This document shows positions 8,088-17,590 of a DNA stretch of 62,720 nt, in pieces; positions within the stretch are counted from its first letter, which is position 1, and each line of letters begins with the position of its first letter. The notes under the pieces were generated by a model. That model saw only the letters and a list, made by a program, of their open reading frames with translations, was not told where the DNA came from and did not search any database. The stretch is taken from contig JACOMY010000019.1 in the NCBI GenBank assembly GCA_014324045.1, positions 1 to 62,720 of the forward strand, written 5' to 3'. Source of the stretch: Rhodospirillales bacterium (GTDB lineage Bacteria > Pseudomonadota > Alphaproteobacteria > Kiloniellales > JACOMY01). A program made the translations under genes and the position numbers.

Positions 8088-9578
8088 CTACTTCTGATCC
8101 TTGCGGCGGAAGCCGCCCTGGACAATGCGGTCGATAACCATGGCGCAGAAGAGGATGGCAAAGCCGCCCAGCAATCCCGGTCCCTTGGCGGCGTACTGCA
8201 GCGCCTCCAGGATCACCTTGCCAAGACCGCCGCCGCCGATCAGCGAGATGATCACCACCATCGAGAGACACATCAGGATGGTCTGGTTCACACCGGTCAT
8301 AATCGAGGGCAAGGCCAGAGGCACCTCTACGTCGCGCAACAACTGCCAGCGCGACGCGCCGAAGGCCGAGGCCGCCTCCTTGATCGTGTCCGGCACCCCG
8401 CGCATGCCGAGCGCGGTCAGGCGCACCACCGGCGGCATGCCGAAGACGATGGTGGCCAGGACGCCGGGCGGATTGCCGGTACCGAAGAAGGCAATGATCG
8501 GGATCAGGTAGACGAAGGCCGGCATGGTCTGCATGAAGTCCAGCACCGGCTCGGCCACGCGGTAGGCGCGCGGCGACTTGCCGAACCAGATCCCCAGCGG
8601 AATGCCGAACAGCACACAGAGAAAGGCGGCCGCCCCAACCAGGGCAACCGTCTCCATGGAAATTTCCCAATAGCCCAGGAAGGCGACATAGGCCAGGGAA
8701 GCGGCGGTGAAGATCGCCACTCTGTGGCCGGCCCCGATCAAGGCGACGGTCAGGGCCTCCAGTATCCAGCGGATGCCGGCCGTGATGCCATCGAACATGC
8801 CCGCCCCGCCGGCGGCTGCCGCATCGAAGACTCCTTCCAGCCAGTCGGCGGCCGAGGCATAGAGTGCCTTGTCGGCCGGAAAGGCCTCCAGCACCTCCGG
8901 CACGGAGGTCACAGTGAACTTGTAGACCGTCAAGGGCACTATGGCGGCAAAGAGCAGGCTGCCGAGCACCAGGCCTTTTCCATTCCAGCCGAACGGCACG
9001 TTGCGGTCGATCCGCCAGCGCGAATACTGCGCCTCGTAAGCAATGTTGGCATAGACCGCCTGCACCAGCTTCAGGGCCAGCATGATCGCCAGCCCGATCG
9101 AGAGGATGCCGATCGCCGCGGCATTGGCCTCGTCGGCGGCAGCCTGCGACTGCTCCGCCGCGCGGGTCATGTTGCCGGCCAGAGTCTCGAGGCGGCCTGG
9201 GTCCTCTCCGGCCGCGCGCGCGGCATCGGCCTTTTCCGCGAAGCTGGATGCGCGTTCGCGCTGACGCTCGGCCTTGGCCAGATCCTCGGCCCCCAGGTTG
9301 CCCCAGGCGCCGCGGCCGATCTGCACCCAGGCGATGGTCTCCAGGATGATAAAGGTCCAGAAGAAACCCCATACTCCGCGTCCAGCGGCCCAGATCGGGC
9401 CCAGCAGGCCGGCCACCCAGTTGAAGGTAAGCGGGATTGGACTGGTAGCCGCATGGATCTTGTGGAACACGCCTTGATAGTAGGCTGCGTTCCAGCCGGC
9501 GAACTGGGCGATGCTGGCATCGAGGTCCTGCTTGTCGACTTCGACGTCGGAGACCGCAGCGAGGCTTTCGTCCTGCAT
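8088..9578 (-). CDS. proW: glycine betaine/proline ABC transporter permease (ProW-type)
   Basis: 496 aa from ATG 9578, which lies just after the ATPase stop and behind GGAAAGGA. The C-terminal 280 residues are a BPD-type permease with the EAA loop 'EAASAFGASRWQLLRDVEVPLALPSIMTGV' and VVIISLIGGGGLGKVI. The N-terminal 200 residues are an addition: a first hydrophobic segment, then a charged Ala/Glu/Arg-rich helix (about residues 85-145, likely coiled coil), then further membrane spans. Extended ProW proteins of this kind occur in alphaproteobacteria. Third gene of a binding protein-ATPase-permease operon importing betaine or a similar osmolyte. Confidence 0.85.
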   Translation of the reverse strand: MQDESLAAVSDVEVDKQDLDASIAQFAGWNAAYYQGVFHKIHAATSPIPLTFNWVAGLLGPIWAAGRGVWGFFWTFIILETIAWVQIGRGAWGNLGAEDLAKAERQRERASSFAEKADAARAAGEDPGRLETLAGNMTRAAEQSQAAADEANAAAIGILSIGLAIMLALKLVQAVYANIAYEAQYSRWRIDRNVPFGWNGKGLVLGSLLFAAIVPLTVYKFTVTSVPEVLEAFPADKALYASAADWLEGVFDAAAAGGAGMFDGITAGIRWILEALTVALIGAGHRVAIFTAASLAYVAFLGYWEISMETVALVGAAAFLCVLFGIPLGIWFGKSPRAYRVAEPVLDFMQTMPAFVYLIPIIAFFGTGNPPGVLATIVFGMPPVVRLTALGMRGVPDTIKEAASAFGASRWQLLRDVEVPLALPSIMTGVNQTILMCLSMVVIISLIGGGGLGKVILEALQYAAKGPGLLGGFAILFCAMVIDRIVQGGFRRKDQK

Positions 9579-9582
9579 GGGC

Positions 9583-10626
9583 TCAGTCCTTTCCACCTTG
9601 GATGCCGCGCAACAGCCTAGCCTTGGAGACCAGGCCGATGTCTTGGCCTTGGGCGTCGGTGATGACGATGGGCAAGGCACTGCCGACCGAGAGGTCGATC
9701 AGGCGGTCGAGGTCGGAGTCCCCGGCCGCGCGCGGTGCCGCGCTCAAATCGCCTTCCGCCTCGTCTAGCGGCCCCATCACGCTGTGCGCCTTCACCAGCT
9801 TGAGTTTGGAAATGTCCTGCACGAATTCCCGCACATAGTCGTCGGCGGGCCGGGTGACGATCTCCTCGGGCGTGCCGATCTGCACGATCGCGCCGTCCTT
9901 CATGATGGCGATGCGATTGCCTAGGCGGATCGCCTCGTCGAGATCGTGAGTGATGAAGAGGGTGGTCTTCTGCAGCCGATCGACCAGGGCCTTGAACTGG
10001 TTCTGCAGCTGCCGCCGAATCAGCGGGTCGAGCGCCGAGAAGGGCTCGTCCATCAAGAGGATCTCGGGGTCGGAAGCCAGCGCCCGCGCGATACCGACGC
10101 GCTGCTGCATGCCGCCGGACAGTTCCTTCGGCAGCCGGTCCTCGAAGCCGCGTAGTTCCACCAGCGAGAGTGCATGCTCCGACACGGCCCAGCGGCGCGA
10201 CTTGGGTTCGCCGCGGATCTCCAGCGGATAGCCGACATTGTCGCGGACCGAGCGATGCGGCATCAGCGCCATGTGCTGGAACACCATGCCGATCTGCTTG
10301 GCGCGGACTTCGCGCAGATCCTTGGCGCTCATCCGGCCAACGTCGCGGCCCAGGATCTCGATCCTGCCGGCCGTCGGTTCGATCAGGCGGTTGACGTGGC
10401 GTACCAGGGTGGACTTGCCGGAACCGGACAGCCCCATTATGCAAAAGATTTCGCCGCGCGCGACGGAGAAGCTCGCACCGGCGACGCCGACCACACAACC
10501 GAACTCTTGCAGCACCCCGGCCTTGCCCAGGCCCTGGGTCTTGACCGCCTCCAGCGCCCTCTCGACCTCCGTCTCGGGACCGAAAATCTTCCAGACGTCT
10601 TCGATGTTAACGACGATTTCGCGCAC
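9583..10626 (-). CDS. proV: glycine betaine/proline ABC transporter ATP-binding protein (ProV-type)
   Basis: 347 aa, GTG start at 10626. Walker A GLSGSGKST, Q-loop region GMVFQHMALMPHRSV, ABC signature LSGGMQQRVG and Walker B ILLMDEPFSALDPLIR followed by the H-loop FITHDLDEAI. The 80-residue C-terminal tail after the ABC domain ends in an ITDAQGQDIGLVSKARLL segment resembling part of a CBS repeat, as in OpuAA/ProV regulatory tails. Energises import by the ProW-like permease four bases downstream. A GC-rich hairpin separates it from proX. Confidence 0.9.
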   Translation of the reverse strand: MREIVVNIEDVWKIFGPETEVERALEAVKTQGLGKAGVLQEFGCVVGVAGASFSVARGEIFCIMGLSGSGKSTLVRHVNRLIEPTAGRIEILGRDVGRMSAKDLREVRAKQIGMVFQHMALMPHRSVRDNVGYPLEIRGEPKSRRWAVSEHALSLVELRGFEDRLPKELSGGMQQRVGIARALASDPEILLMDEPFSALDPLIRRQLQNQFKALVDRLQKTTLFITHDLDEAIRLGNRIAIMKDGAIVQIGTPEEIVTRPADDYVREFVQDISKLKLVKAHSVMGPLDEAEGDLSAAPRAAGDSDLDRLIDLSVGSALPIVITDAQGQDIGLVSKARLLRGIQGGKD

Positions 10627-10657
10627 TGCAGAGTCCCCCTCGCGTCATGGGGTGGCA

Positions 10658-10681
10658 GGCCGCCGCCCGAAGACGGCGGCC
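10658..10681 (-). promoter_or_regulatory. hairpin between proX and proV
   Basis: GGCCGCCG, an eight-base loop and CGGCGGCC form a perfect 8-bp stem in the 99-base gap between the proX stop and the proV start. Such intergenic hairpins commonly protect or attenuate the transcript so that the binding protein is made in excess; that role is inferred. Confidence 0.4.
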
Positions 10682-10725
10682 CGCCGGAGGACGCCCGCCA
10701 TAGGACGAAGACTACGGACGAAAGA

Positions 10726-11688
10726 CTACTGCAACCAGCTGTTCACGATCTCCGGGTTCTCGGCGACCCACTTCCTGGCGAACTCCACCGGATCCTGTTT
10801 CTCAACCACCAGCGCATAGGTCATGCCGGACAAGGTATCGGTATCCAGCTTGTAGTTCTGCAACAGGGCTACGGCTTCGGGAGCGCTCTCCTCAAGCGCC
10901 CTGGCGTAGTGCAGATGCAGATAGGCTAGATCCCAAGCCACCGCGGCATCCGACTTCTCCAGCCAGTTCGGATCGTCGGTCGGCTGCAGTACAGTCCACT
11001 TGGCGGCATCGTAGGCCGGCTCTTCCAGGATCTGCAGCGTGTGCAGCACGAACATGTGGTGCGGGGCATAGCAGAAGCCAACCCAGCCGCTGTTCTGCTG
11101 CACCGCCTTGTCCAGTGCGGCCAACGCCAGGGTTTCGTCCATCTCCAACAGCTCCAGCGTCTCGCCGTAGCCGTAGGACTTGGCGCGAATCTTTTCGACG
11201 TTGGTAGAAGCCCAGCCCGGCGCACCGATCCAGATCTCGCCCTTGCCGTCGCCGTCGCCGTCGAACAGCGCCGCCTTATCCGGATCGATCAGATCCTCGA
11301 TAGTGGTAACGCCGTTGGCCTCGGCATAAGCCTTCGGCACGCATATGCCCTGAAAGCCTTCGATACCGTTTGTGTTGTAGGCCACCGTACCCTTGTCGTT
11401 GACAAAGGTGTTGTGCAGATTGGACTGATTCGGCAACCAGACTTCCGGATGCACGTGCATCGAGTTCTTGTCCATGGCCTCGAAAACCACCGGATTGGTA
11501 CCGTTTTGCAGCTCGACGTCGAGTCCGAGGTTATCCTCCATCACCACCTTGAGGATGTTGGCGGTCGCCCGGACGGATGGCCAGTTCGGCACACCGATGA
11601 CGACGTCGGCGGCATTGGCATAGGCTGAAAAGGCCAGGCTGCCGGCCAAGGTGGCGAATGCCAGTCTGTATTTACCCAATTTACCCAT
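10726..11688 (-). CDS. proX: glycine betaine-type ABC substrate-binding protein (ProX/OpuAC family)
   Basis: 320 aa. A Sec signal peptide (MGKLGKYRLAFATLAGSLAF...ANA) gives a periplasmic protein starting ADVVIGVPNWPSVRATAN. OpuAC-type features: GVPNWPS at the first strand, MHVHPEVWLPNQ, IGAPGWAST and GWVGFCYAPHHM; the Trp/Tyr/His positions are candidates for the aromatic box that binds quaternary amines. First gene of the proX-proV-proW operon. Two direct repeats just upstream may be an operator. Substrate specificity (betaine, proline betaine, choline, TMAO-like) cannot be decided from sequence by eye. Confidence 0.88.
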   Translation of the reverse strand: MGKLGKYRLAFATLAGSLAFSAYANAADVVIGVPNWPSVRATANILKVVMEDNLGLDVELQNGTNPVVFEAMDKNSMHVHPEVWLPNQSNLHNTFVNDKGTVAYNTNGIEGFQGICVPKAYAEANGVTTIEDLIDPDKAALFDGDGDGKGEIWIGAPGWASTNVEKIRAKSYGYGETLELLEMDETLALAALDKAVQQNSGWVGFCYAPHHMFVLHTLQILEEPAYDAAKWTVLQPTDDPNWLEKSDAAVAWDLAYLHLHYARALEESAPEAVALLQNYKLDTDTLSGMTYALVVEKQDPVEFARKWVAENPEIVNSWLQ

Positions 11689-11703
11689 TGCGCTCTCCCA
11701 GGT

Positions 11704-11723
11704 TCGGTTACATATCGGTTACA
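11704..11723 (-). promoter_or_regulatory. direct repeats upstream of proX
   Basis: TCGGTTACA (plus-strand reading) occurs at 11704-11712 and again at 11715-11723, an 11-base spacing or one helical turn, 16-35 bases before the proX start codon. Position and phasing suit an operator. No regulator gene lies beside it. Confidence 0.3.
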
Positions 11724-11873
11724 CGGTCGGCCGCATGACTTTCGGGCTTGGTTGCATGCCCGCCGGCGGCCTTGAACGGGATTTATGACGCCTTGAATTG
11801 GACGCTTGTGTAAAGCCTCTTTTCCGCAGCGCGAAAAAACAGCGGCGGACAAAAGCGCAGTGGGCGGTGCCGG

Positions 11874-13097
11874 TCATTGCGCCGCCGCAGGCTCCCCGCA
11901 GGTGCCGCCGAAGGCAGCCAGGCATTCGAGCAGGATCTCGGCGATCAGGCGGCAGTCCTGCAAAGAGAAGGTCAGAGGGATGCGCATGTCGAACAGCCGC
12001 GCCAGGATGGCATCACTGACCGGCAAGCTTTGGGCTTGGATATAGCGCCAGCTGTCGTGCCGGCTGGTGTAACCGCTGGGCAGGGGTTCGCCGAACCACT
12101 TGAGCGCAACGCCGCGTTCCCGGCAGGCCCGCTGAAAGGCGGCGCAACCGCTGCCGTCGAGCTCGCGCACCAGGAACTGTATGGAACTGCCGACGTAGCC
12201 TTCCTCGGCTGGCCGGACCGGCAGATACAGGGCGGGGCTCTGCTGCAAGAGCGCTTCAATCGCCCGATAGCGTTCGTTCCAACGTGCGACCTGACGATCC
12301 AGATCGCGCAGCTGCGGGCGCAGGATCGCCGCCCTCAGTACATCCATGCGGCCGCTGTAGTTCGGCGTCTCCAGCGCGATGTCCGCATAGGCCTCGGCCG
12401 GCGGAGCCGCCTTGTGGCGGCCGTAGAGCATGTAGGAGCCCGAGAGAATCACCGCGCGGGCCATGAGATCGGGGTCGTCGCTGGTCAAGAGGCCGCCTTC
12501 GCCCGAGTTGATGTGCTTGTAGGTCTGGGTGCTGAAGCAGGCGGCAAGACCGAAGCTGCCGCTGCGGCGCCCCTTCCAGGCGGCGCCCATGGTGTGTGCG
12601 CAATCCTCGATCAGCACTATCCCGCGGGTCTCCAGCAGCGTGCAAAGCCGCTCCATGTCGGCCTGATGGCCGCGCATATGCGAGAGCAACAGCAAGCGGG
12701 CACCGCTGGAATCGATCTTGGCCTCCAGGTCCCCCAGGTCCAGCACCAGATCTTCCGTGGTTTCGACCAAGACCGGCCGGCCGCCGGCATTGTCGATGGC
12801 GCCCGGTACCGGAGAGAGAGTGAAGGCATTGGTGAGAACCGACGCGCCCGGCGCCAATCCATAGGCCTTCAACGCAACATGCAGCGCATAGCCGCCCGAG
12901 GCGCAGGCCAGGCAGTAGCGGCTGCCCTGATAGGCGGCGAATTCCTGCTCAAGCAGGGCAACCTCTCCGGCCTCGCCGTCCGGAACGTTGTAACGATGCA
13001 AGCGCCCGCCGCGCAGAACCTCGACGGCGCGCGCAATCGCCTCCTCAGGAATCGCCTCCTGTTGGGTAAAGTTCCCCCGAAAGCACCGTTCGGCCAT
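11874..13097 (-). CDS. DegT/DnrJ/EryC1/StrS-family PLP aminotransferase
   Basis: 407 aa. The fold-type I sugar aminotransferase pattern is visible: an N-terminal GGRLHRYNVPD, LACASGGYALHVALKAYGL (the cofactor-binding segment), VLIEDCAHTMGAAWKGRRSGSFG, and the catalytic-lysine region ACFSTQTYKHINSGEGGLLTS, where the Lys of YKH would form the PLP aldimine. Family members transaminate keto-sugars for surface glycans or cofactors. No sugar-pathway partner gene is adjacent, so the substrate is open. ATG 13097 follows GAGGTGCG. The C-terminus ends Ala/Gln-rich. Confidence 0.8.
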   Translation of the reverse strand: MAERCFRGNFTQQEAIPEEAIARAVEVLRGGRLHRYNVPDGEAGEVALLEQEFAAYQGSRYCLACASGGYALHVALKAYGLAPGASVLTNAFTLSPVPGAIDNAGGRPVLVETTEDLVLDLGDLEAKIDSSGARLLLLSHMRGHQADMERLCTLLETRGIVLIEDCAHTMGAAWKGRRSGSFGLAACFSTQTYKHINSGEGGLLTSDDPDLMARAVILSGSYMLYGRHKAAPPAEAYADIALETPNYSGRMDVLRAAILRPQLRDLDRQVARWNERYRAIEALLQQSPALYLPVRPAEEGYVGSSIQFLVRELDGSGCAAFQRACRERGVALKWFGEPLPSGYTSRHDSWRYIQAQSLPVSDAILARLFDMRIPLTFSLQDCRLIAEILLECLAAFGGTCGEPAAAQ

Positions 13098-13219
13098 CGC
13101 ACCTCCTCACGAGAGAGCTTGCGGATCAACTGCCCTCGGGTGTCATGACGGGCGGCATGAGTGCGCTTTCACAGGCAAATGTAAAGCCTTTATCCTGTGC
13201 GGCCGAAGACGTGAGGCTG

Positions 13220-14089
13220 CTAGATTGGCGCCGGCCAGCTGGCCAGGGGCGGCAGCGACATCAGGACTGCATCGGGATTGCCGCCGGTCATGAGGCCGAA
13301 GCGGGTCCCGCGGTCGTAGACTAGGTTGAACTCGGCATAGCGGCCGCGCCGGAAGAGTTGATGCGTCCGTTCGGCCTCGCCATAGACCCGATCCTTGTTG
13401 CGCCGAACCAACTGCGGATAGATGTCGAGGAAGGCCAGACCGACGTCCCTGGTGAAGGCGAAGTCCGGCCCCCAATCGGCATCCAGATAGTCGTAGAAGA
13501 TACCGCCGACGCCGCGCGGCTCGCTGCGGTGCTTGTTAAAGAAGTATTTGTCGCACCAAGCGCTGAAGCGTTCATAGTAGTCCGCGCCGTGGGCATCGCA
13601 GGCGCGGCGCAGGCGGGCGTGGAACGCCGCCGTATCCTCCTCCTGCGGGTAGATGGGATTGAGGTCGGCGCCGCCGCCGAACCAGGCCTTGGCGGTGACC
13701 ACGTAACGGGTGTTCATGTGTACCGGCGGCACCAGCGGGTTGCGCGGATGGATGACGAGGGAGATGCCGCTGGCCCAGAAGCCGGGATTCTCGGCAGCCC
13801 CCGGGATTTCCCTGGCGAAGGCTTCGGAGAAAGTGCCGAAGACGGTCGAGACATTCGCCCCGGCCTTCTCGAAGACACGGCCCTCGCTCAAGAGGCCCAT
13901 AACGCCGCCACCGCCATCCTCGCGCTGCCAGGCCTTGCGTTGAAAGCGCGCTGGGGCGCGGGCGCCCTCAGGGTCGTCCAAGGCGAAAGCGCTCTCGGTC
14001 TCGATCGCCTCAAGAGCCGCGCAGATTCGGTCCCGCAGAGACTCGAACCAGGCTCTGGCGCTCTGCTTGCGCCGCTCTATTTCTTCCAT
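13220..14089 (-). CDS. hemF: oxygen-dependent coproporphyrinogen III oxidase
   Basis: 289 aa, the usual length. Oxidatively decarboxylates coproporphyrinogen III to protoporphyrinogen IX in heme synthesis using O2; cytosolic. Family blocks visible: GGGGVMGLLSEGRVFEKAG near residue 58, the 'NPLVPPVHMNTRYV' block, WFGGGADLNPIYP, 'CDKYFFNKHRSEPRGVGGIFYDYL', and the C-terminal signature RGRYAEFNLVYDRGTRFGL. ATG at 14089. It lies upstream of and divergent from petABC, in keeping with heme supply for cytochrome bc1. Confidence 0.95.
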   Translation of the reverse strand: MEEIERRKQSARAWFESLRDRICAALEAIETESAFALDDPEGARAPARFQRKAWQREDGGGGVMGLLSEGRVFEKAGANVSTVFGTFSEAFAREIPGAAENPGFWASGISLVIHPRNPLVPPVHMNTRYVVTAKAWFGGGADLNPIYPQEEDTAAFHARLRRACDAHGADYYERFSAWCDKYFFNKHRSEPRGVGGIFYDYLDADWGPDFAFTRDVGLAFLDIYPQLVRRNKDRVYGEAERTHQLFRRGRYAEFNLVYDRGTRFGLMTGGNPDAVLMSLPPLASWPAPI

Positions 14090-14741
14090 ACTGCGTCCTC
14101 GTTTCTTGTCTGCCTAACGGCCCCTTGACCTGCCGCAGCGCCTCGCCCAAGATCGAGGCTGCAGCTATCGCGATATTCGGTCGGCGGGCAGCGGGCGGTC
14201 GCCGCACCGGTAGGTGACCTCCAGATAGGGTAGAGAGGCCGCGGTCGTCAGCAGGACGATCTGCCCCGTTTCCTGCGCCCCTCTTCCTGCGCACGGTAGC
14301 GCTCCCGCGCAGCATGGCGGCGCGTATTCGCTAATTGGCGATAGTCCAAGCCGGCGCGCCTGAGCCGTCGATCGTCCAGCAGGAAACCGAAAGGTTCGAT
14401 CGGATTCAGGGCCACACCGAGACAGGCGCCAAGGCCTATCGGGGCGCCGCAGTTCTGCGGACTGTCGGGCGGCTAGAGCAGCGGCCGAATGCCGTTCTCG
14501 GACCCGGCGTCCAGCATTGATCGCTCCGGTTGCGCGCCAGGGGCAAAAGATCCCATGCTCCCGGCTTTTAGGACATGCGCCGCTAGGCCAACCGGAATCT
14601 TGCGGCCCTCTGCCGCATGGGCGATACGGAGGACACAGCTTGGCGCTATTGTCGGTGCCAGAGTGGTGGACAGAGCAATAGCGGACAGAGCTTCACGCTT
14701 AATAGTCTTCGACTCTTCGGCAAGGGGTTCGGGAGCGGGAA
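14090..14741. other. 652-base region between hemF and petA
   Basis: Divergent promoters for hemF and petA should lie here. On the minus strand a frame ending at 14165 reads protein-like (QIVLLTTAASLPYLEVTYRC), but I find no convincing start, so it may be the end of a decayed or very small gene. Several short plus-strand frames have no recognisable motif. Confidence 0.3.
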
Positions 14742-15353
14742 ATGTCAGAGGCAGCAATGTCAAAGGCGCTACAGGGCGGCGGCCAACCGGTCGAAGAGCA
14801 GGGGGGCACACGCCGGGACTTTCTCTATTTGACCGCGGGCGCGATGGGCGCCATCGGGACTGCCGCTGTCGTCTGGCCTTTCATCGACTCGCTGAACCCG
14901 GCCCAGGATGCCGTGGCTCTAGCCAGCGTCGAGGTGGATCTCTCTCCCGTCGAGGTGAACCAGGCAATCACGGTCATGTGGCGCGGCAAACCGATCTTCA
15001 TCCGTCACCGCGACCGCGCGGAGATCGAGGCGGCCGAAGCGGCCGACAACGATTCCATGCCCGACCCGGAGCCGGACAGGCAGCGGATCGTACAGCCGCC
15101 GCCGAACACGCCAGTCGCTGCCGCAACGCCGGACAGCGACTTCCTGGTTGTGGTCGGCGTCTGCACCCATCTGGGCTGCATACCGCTGGGCCAGAAACCG
15201 GGACAGCCGCGCGGTGACTACGGCGGCTGGTTCTGCCCCTGTCACGGCTCTCACTACGACACCTCCGGCCGCATCAGGAAGGGTCCGGCGCCGAAGAATC
15301 TGGCGGTGCCGCCCTATAACTACCTCGAAGAAAAGCAAATCCTGATCGGCTAA
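14742..15353 (+). CDS. petA: ubiquinol-cytochrome c reductase Rieske iron-sulfur subunit
   Basis: 203 aa. The N-terminal [17 protein letters not shown] is a Tat signal-anchor (twin Arg) giving one membrane helix. The globular domain has the two cluster-binding loops CTHLGC and CPCHGS, whose two Cys and two His bind the 2Fe-2S cluster, plus the disulfide Cys positions. A proline-rich, acidic insertion (about residues 100-130) precedes the cluster domain. ATG 14742 follows GGAGCGGGA; a second ATG at 14757 is possible. First gene of petABC (bc1 complex), 20 bases before petB. Confidence 0.96.
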   Translation: MSEAAMSKALQGGGQPVEEQGGTRRDFLYLTAGAMGAIGTAAVVWPFIDSLNPAQDAVALASVEVDLSPVEVNQAITVMWRGKPIFIRHRDRAEIEAAEAADNDSMPDPEPDRQRIVQPPPNTPVAAATPDSDFLVVVGVCTHLGCIPLGQKPGQPRGDYGGWFCPCHGSHYDTSGRIRKGPAPKNLAVPPYNYLEEKQILIG

Positions 15354-15373
15354 GGACACCCGGAAGGCAGGTC

Positions 15374-16678
15374 ATGGCAAGCAATGGAACAGCGCCCGGC
15401 AGCAAGCTGGTCAAGTGGATCGACCATCGTCTGCCCATATTCACTTTCATGCGTCACGAGACACACGAATATCCCACGCCGCGGAATCTCTCCTACTGGT
15501 GGAACTTCGGGTCCCTCGCCGGCATCGTCCTGGTGATCATGATCGCCACGGGCCTGGTGCTGGCGATGCAGTACGCGCCGCACAAGGACCTGGCCTTCGA
15601 CTCGGTAGAGCGCATCATGCGCGACGTGAACGGCGGCTGGCTGCTGCGCTACATCCACATGAACGGCGCCAGCTTCTTCTTCATCGTGGTCTATATCCAC
15701 ATCTTCCGCGGCCTCTACTACGGCTCCTACAAGCCGCCGCGCGAGATTCTCTGGTTGCTTGGCGTGTTGATCCTGCTGTTGATGATGGGTACCGCCTTCA
15801 TGGGCTACGTGCTGCCCTGGGGGCAGATGTCCCTGTGGGGCGCCACCGTCATCACCAACCTCTTCTCGGCCATACCGTTAGTCGGAGAAAGCATCGTCGA
15901 ATGGCTATGGGGCGGCTTCTCGGTCGACAACCCGACCCTGAACCGCTTCTTCGTGTTCCACTTCTTGCTGCCCTTCGTAATCGTCGCGGTGGTCTTCCTG
16001 CACCTCTGGGCGTTGCACCGCTTCGGCTCCAACAACCCGCTGGGAATCGATGCCAAGGGGCCGCAGGACAAGATCCCCTTCCACCCCTACTACACGGTGA
16101 AGGATGCCTTCGGCCTGGGCGTATTCCTTATCGTTTTCGCCGCCGTGGTCAGCTTCGCTCCGAACTTCATGGGCCACCCGGACAACTACATCCCGGCCAA
16201 CCCGCTGGTGACGCCGCCGCACATCGTGCCGGAGTGGTACTTCCTGCCCTTCTACGCGATGCTGCGTGCCGTCGACTTCGACATCGCTATCCCCTTCACA
16301 GGGATCGTCATCATCGAGGCGAAGCTCGGCGGCGTATTGGTGATGTTCGGCTCCATCGCCTTGCTAGCTCTGCTGCCCTGGCTCGATCGCTCGCCAGTCC
16401 GCTCGGGCCGCTTCCGGCCGGTGTTCAAGTGGTTCTTCTGGGTCTTTGCGCTGGATTGCGTGATTTTGGGTTACTGCGGATCGCAGCCTGCCGAAGGCGG
16501 TTGGATCGTGGCCGCCCAGATCGCAACCTTGTGGTACTTCCTGCACTTCCTGGCGATCCTGCCGCTGCTGTCGATCCTAGAGCGGCCGAAACCGCTGCCC
16601 GCCTCGATCGGCGAGCCGGTTCTGAAAGGCGGTGGAACGCTCGCCGGCGCCGCTGCCAAGCCGATGGAGAAAGCCTGA
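15374..16678 (+). CDS. petB: ubiquinol-cytochrome c reductase cytochrome b subunit
   Basis: 434 aa integral membrane protein with eight helices expected. Heme-ligand helices are visible around '[20 protein letters not shown]' and [21 protein letters not shown]. The Qo-site PEWY motif is in the stretch [15 protein letters not shown]. The C-terminal tail after the last helix is Pro/Gly-rich. Carries both b hemes and the Qo/Qi sites of complex III. The stop overlaps the petC start by one base. Confidence 0.97.
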   Translation: MASNGTAPGSKLVKWIDHRLPIFTFMRHETHEYPTPRNLSYWWNFGSLAGIVLVIMIATGLVLAMQYAPHKDLAFDSVERIMRDVNGGWLLRYIHMNGASFFFIVVYIHIFRGLYYGSYKPPREILWLLGVLILLLMMGTAFMGYVLPWGQMSLWGATVITNLFSAIPLVGESIVEWLWGGFSVDNPTLNRFFVFHFLLPFVIVAVVFLHLWALHRFGSNNPLGIDAKGPQDKIPFHPYYTVKDAFGLGVFLIVFAAVVSFAPNFMGHPDNYIPANPLVTPPHIVPEWYFLPFYAMLRAVDFDIAIPFTGIVIIEAKLGGVLVMFGSIALLALLPWLDRSPVRSGRFRPVFKWFFWVFALDCVILGYCGSQPAEGGWIVAAQIATLWYFLHFLAILPLLSILERPKPLPASIGEPVLKGGGTLAGAAAKPMEKA

Positions 16679-17478
16679 TGCGCGCCCTAAGCCCCCTTCG
16701 CGGACTGCTGATGGCCGCCGGCCTCTCCGCCCTCGCCACAGGTGCCTTCACCACAGGGGCCCTAGCCGCGGAGCAACCCGGCCTGGAGCACTACCCCTCG
16801 CTGGATTGGCACTTCGAAGGCATCTTCGGCACCTACGAGCGGGCCTCGCTGCAGCGCGGTTTCCAAGTCTACAATGAGGTCTGCGCCGCCTGTCACGGTC
16901 TCGACCTGCTGGCCTACCGCAACCTGGAGGCCATCGGCTTCAGCCCGGAAGAGGTAAAGGCCATCGCTGCCGGACACAGGGTCGAGGACGGCCCAGACGA
17001 TGCCGGCGACATGTTCGAACGGCCGGCGACGCCGGCCGATCGCTTTCGCTCCCCCTTCGCCAACGCCAAGCAGGCCGCAGCAGCCAACGGCGGGGCCGCA
17101 CCGCCCGATCTCTCGCTGGTGGCCAAGCGAACCGAATACGGGCCGGACTATACCTACGCCTTGCTGACGGGCTACGAAGAAACTCCGCCCTATGCCTGGT
17201 CGCAGGAAAACTCGCTGCTGCCGGGGCAGTACTTCAACAAGTATCGCGGCGCCATCTCCATGGCCCCGCCACTGACGGAAGACCTAATCGAGTACAGCGA
17301 CGGCACCGGGGCGACCGTCCATCAGATGGCCTACGACGTCTCCAACTTCCTGATGTGGGCAGCGGAGCCACACATGGAGGAGCGTAAGCAGACCGGGATC
17401 AAGGCGATCCTTTTTCTGCTGGTCTTCACCGTGATCCTCTATGCGGTGAAGCGGAAGATCTGGGCAAAGCTTCATTAA
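16678..17478 (+). CDS. petC: ubiquinol-cytochrome c reductase cytochrome c1 subunit
   Basis: 266 aa. ATG at 16678 shares a base with the petB stop (TGATG). A Sec signal peptide (about 1-31, ending ALAAEQ) is followed by GFQVYNEVCAACHGLDLLAY with the CxxCH covalent heme site. The axial Met is probably in GAISMAPPL. The C-terminal helix GIKAILFLLVFTVILYAV anchors it in the inner membrane, leaving KRKIWAKLH inside. Transfers electrons from the Rieske centre to cytochrome c. An acidic stretch near 100-120 may help docking. A terminator-like hairpin follows. Confidence 0.96.
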   Translation: MRALSPLRGLLMAAGLSALATGAFTTGALAAEQPGLEHYPSLDWHFEGIFGTYERASLQRGFQVYNEVCAACHGLDLLAYRNLEAIGFSPEEVKAIAAGHRVEDGPDDAGDMFERPATPADRFRSPFANAKQAAAANGGAAPPDLSLVAKRTEYGPDYTYALLTGYEETPPYAWSQENSLLPGQYFNKYRGAISMAPPLTEDLIEYSDGTGATVHQMAYDVSNFLMWAAEPHMEERKQTGIKAILFLLVFTVILYAVKRKIWAKLH

Positions 17479-17514
17479 GCCCCTATCTCGGGAGTTAGCC
17501 CGCAACACCAACGG

Positions 17515-17570
17515 CAAGAGCGTTCCCATGGATGGCGTCGGGCGGCTTTTCGGGAACGCTCTTGTCTTTT
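17515..17570 (+). terminator. terminator-like hairpin after petC
   Basis: CAAGAGCGTTCCC (17515-17527) pairs perfectly with GGGAACGCTCTTG (17552-17564), followed by TCTTTT. The 24-base loop is large for a terminator, so an operator for the TetR-like gene starting at 17591 is an alternative. Confidence 0.6.
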
Positions 17571-17590
17571 GCAGATAAGGAGCCCCGGCC

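Noticed and set aside
15415..16677. Long plus-strand frame ahead of petC
   Set aside because: Shadow of petB in another frame; petC starts at 16678 where signal peptide and heme motif begin.
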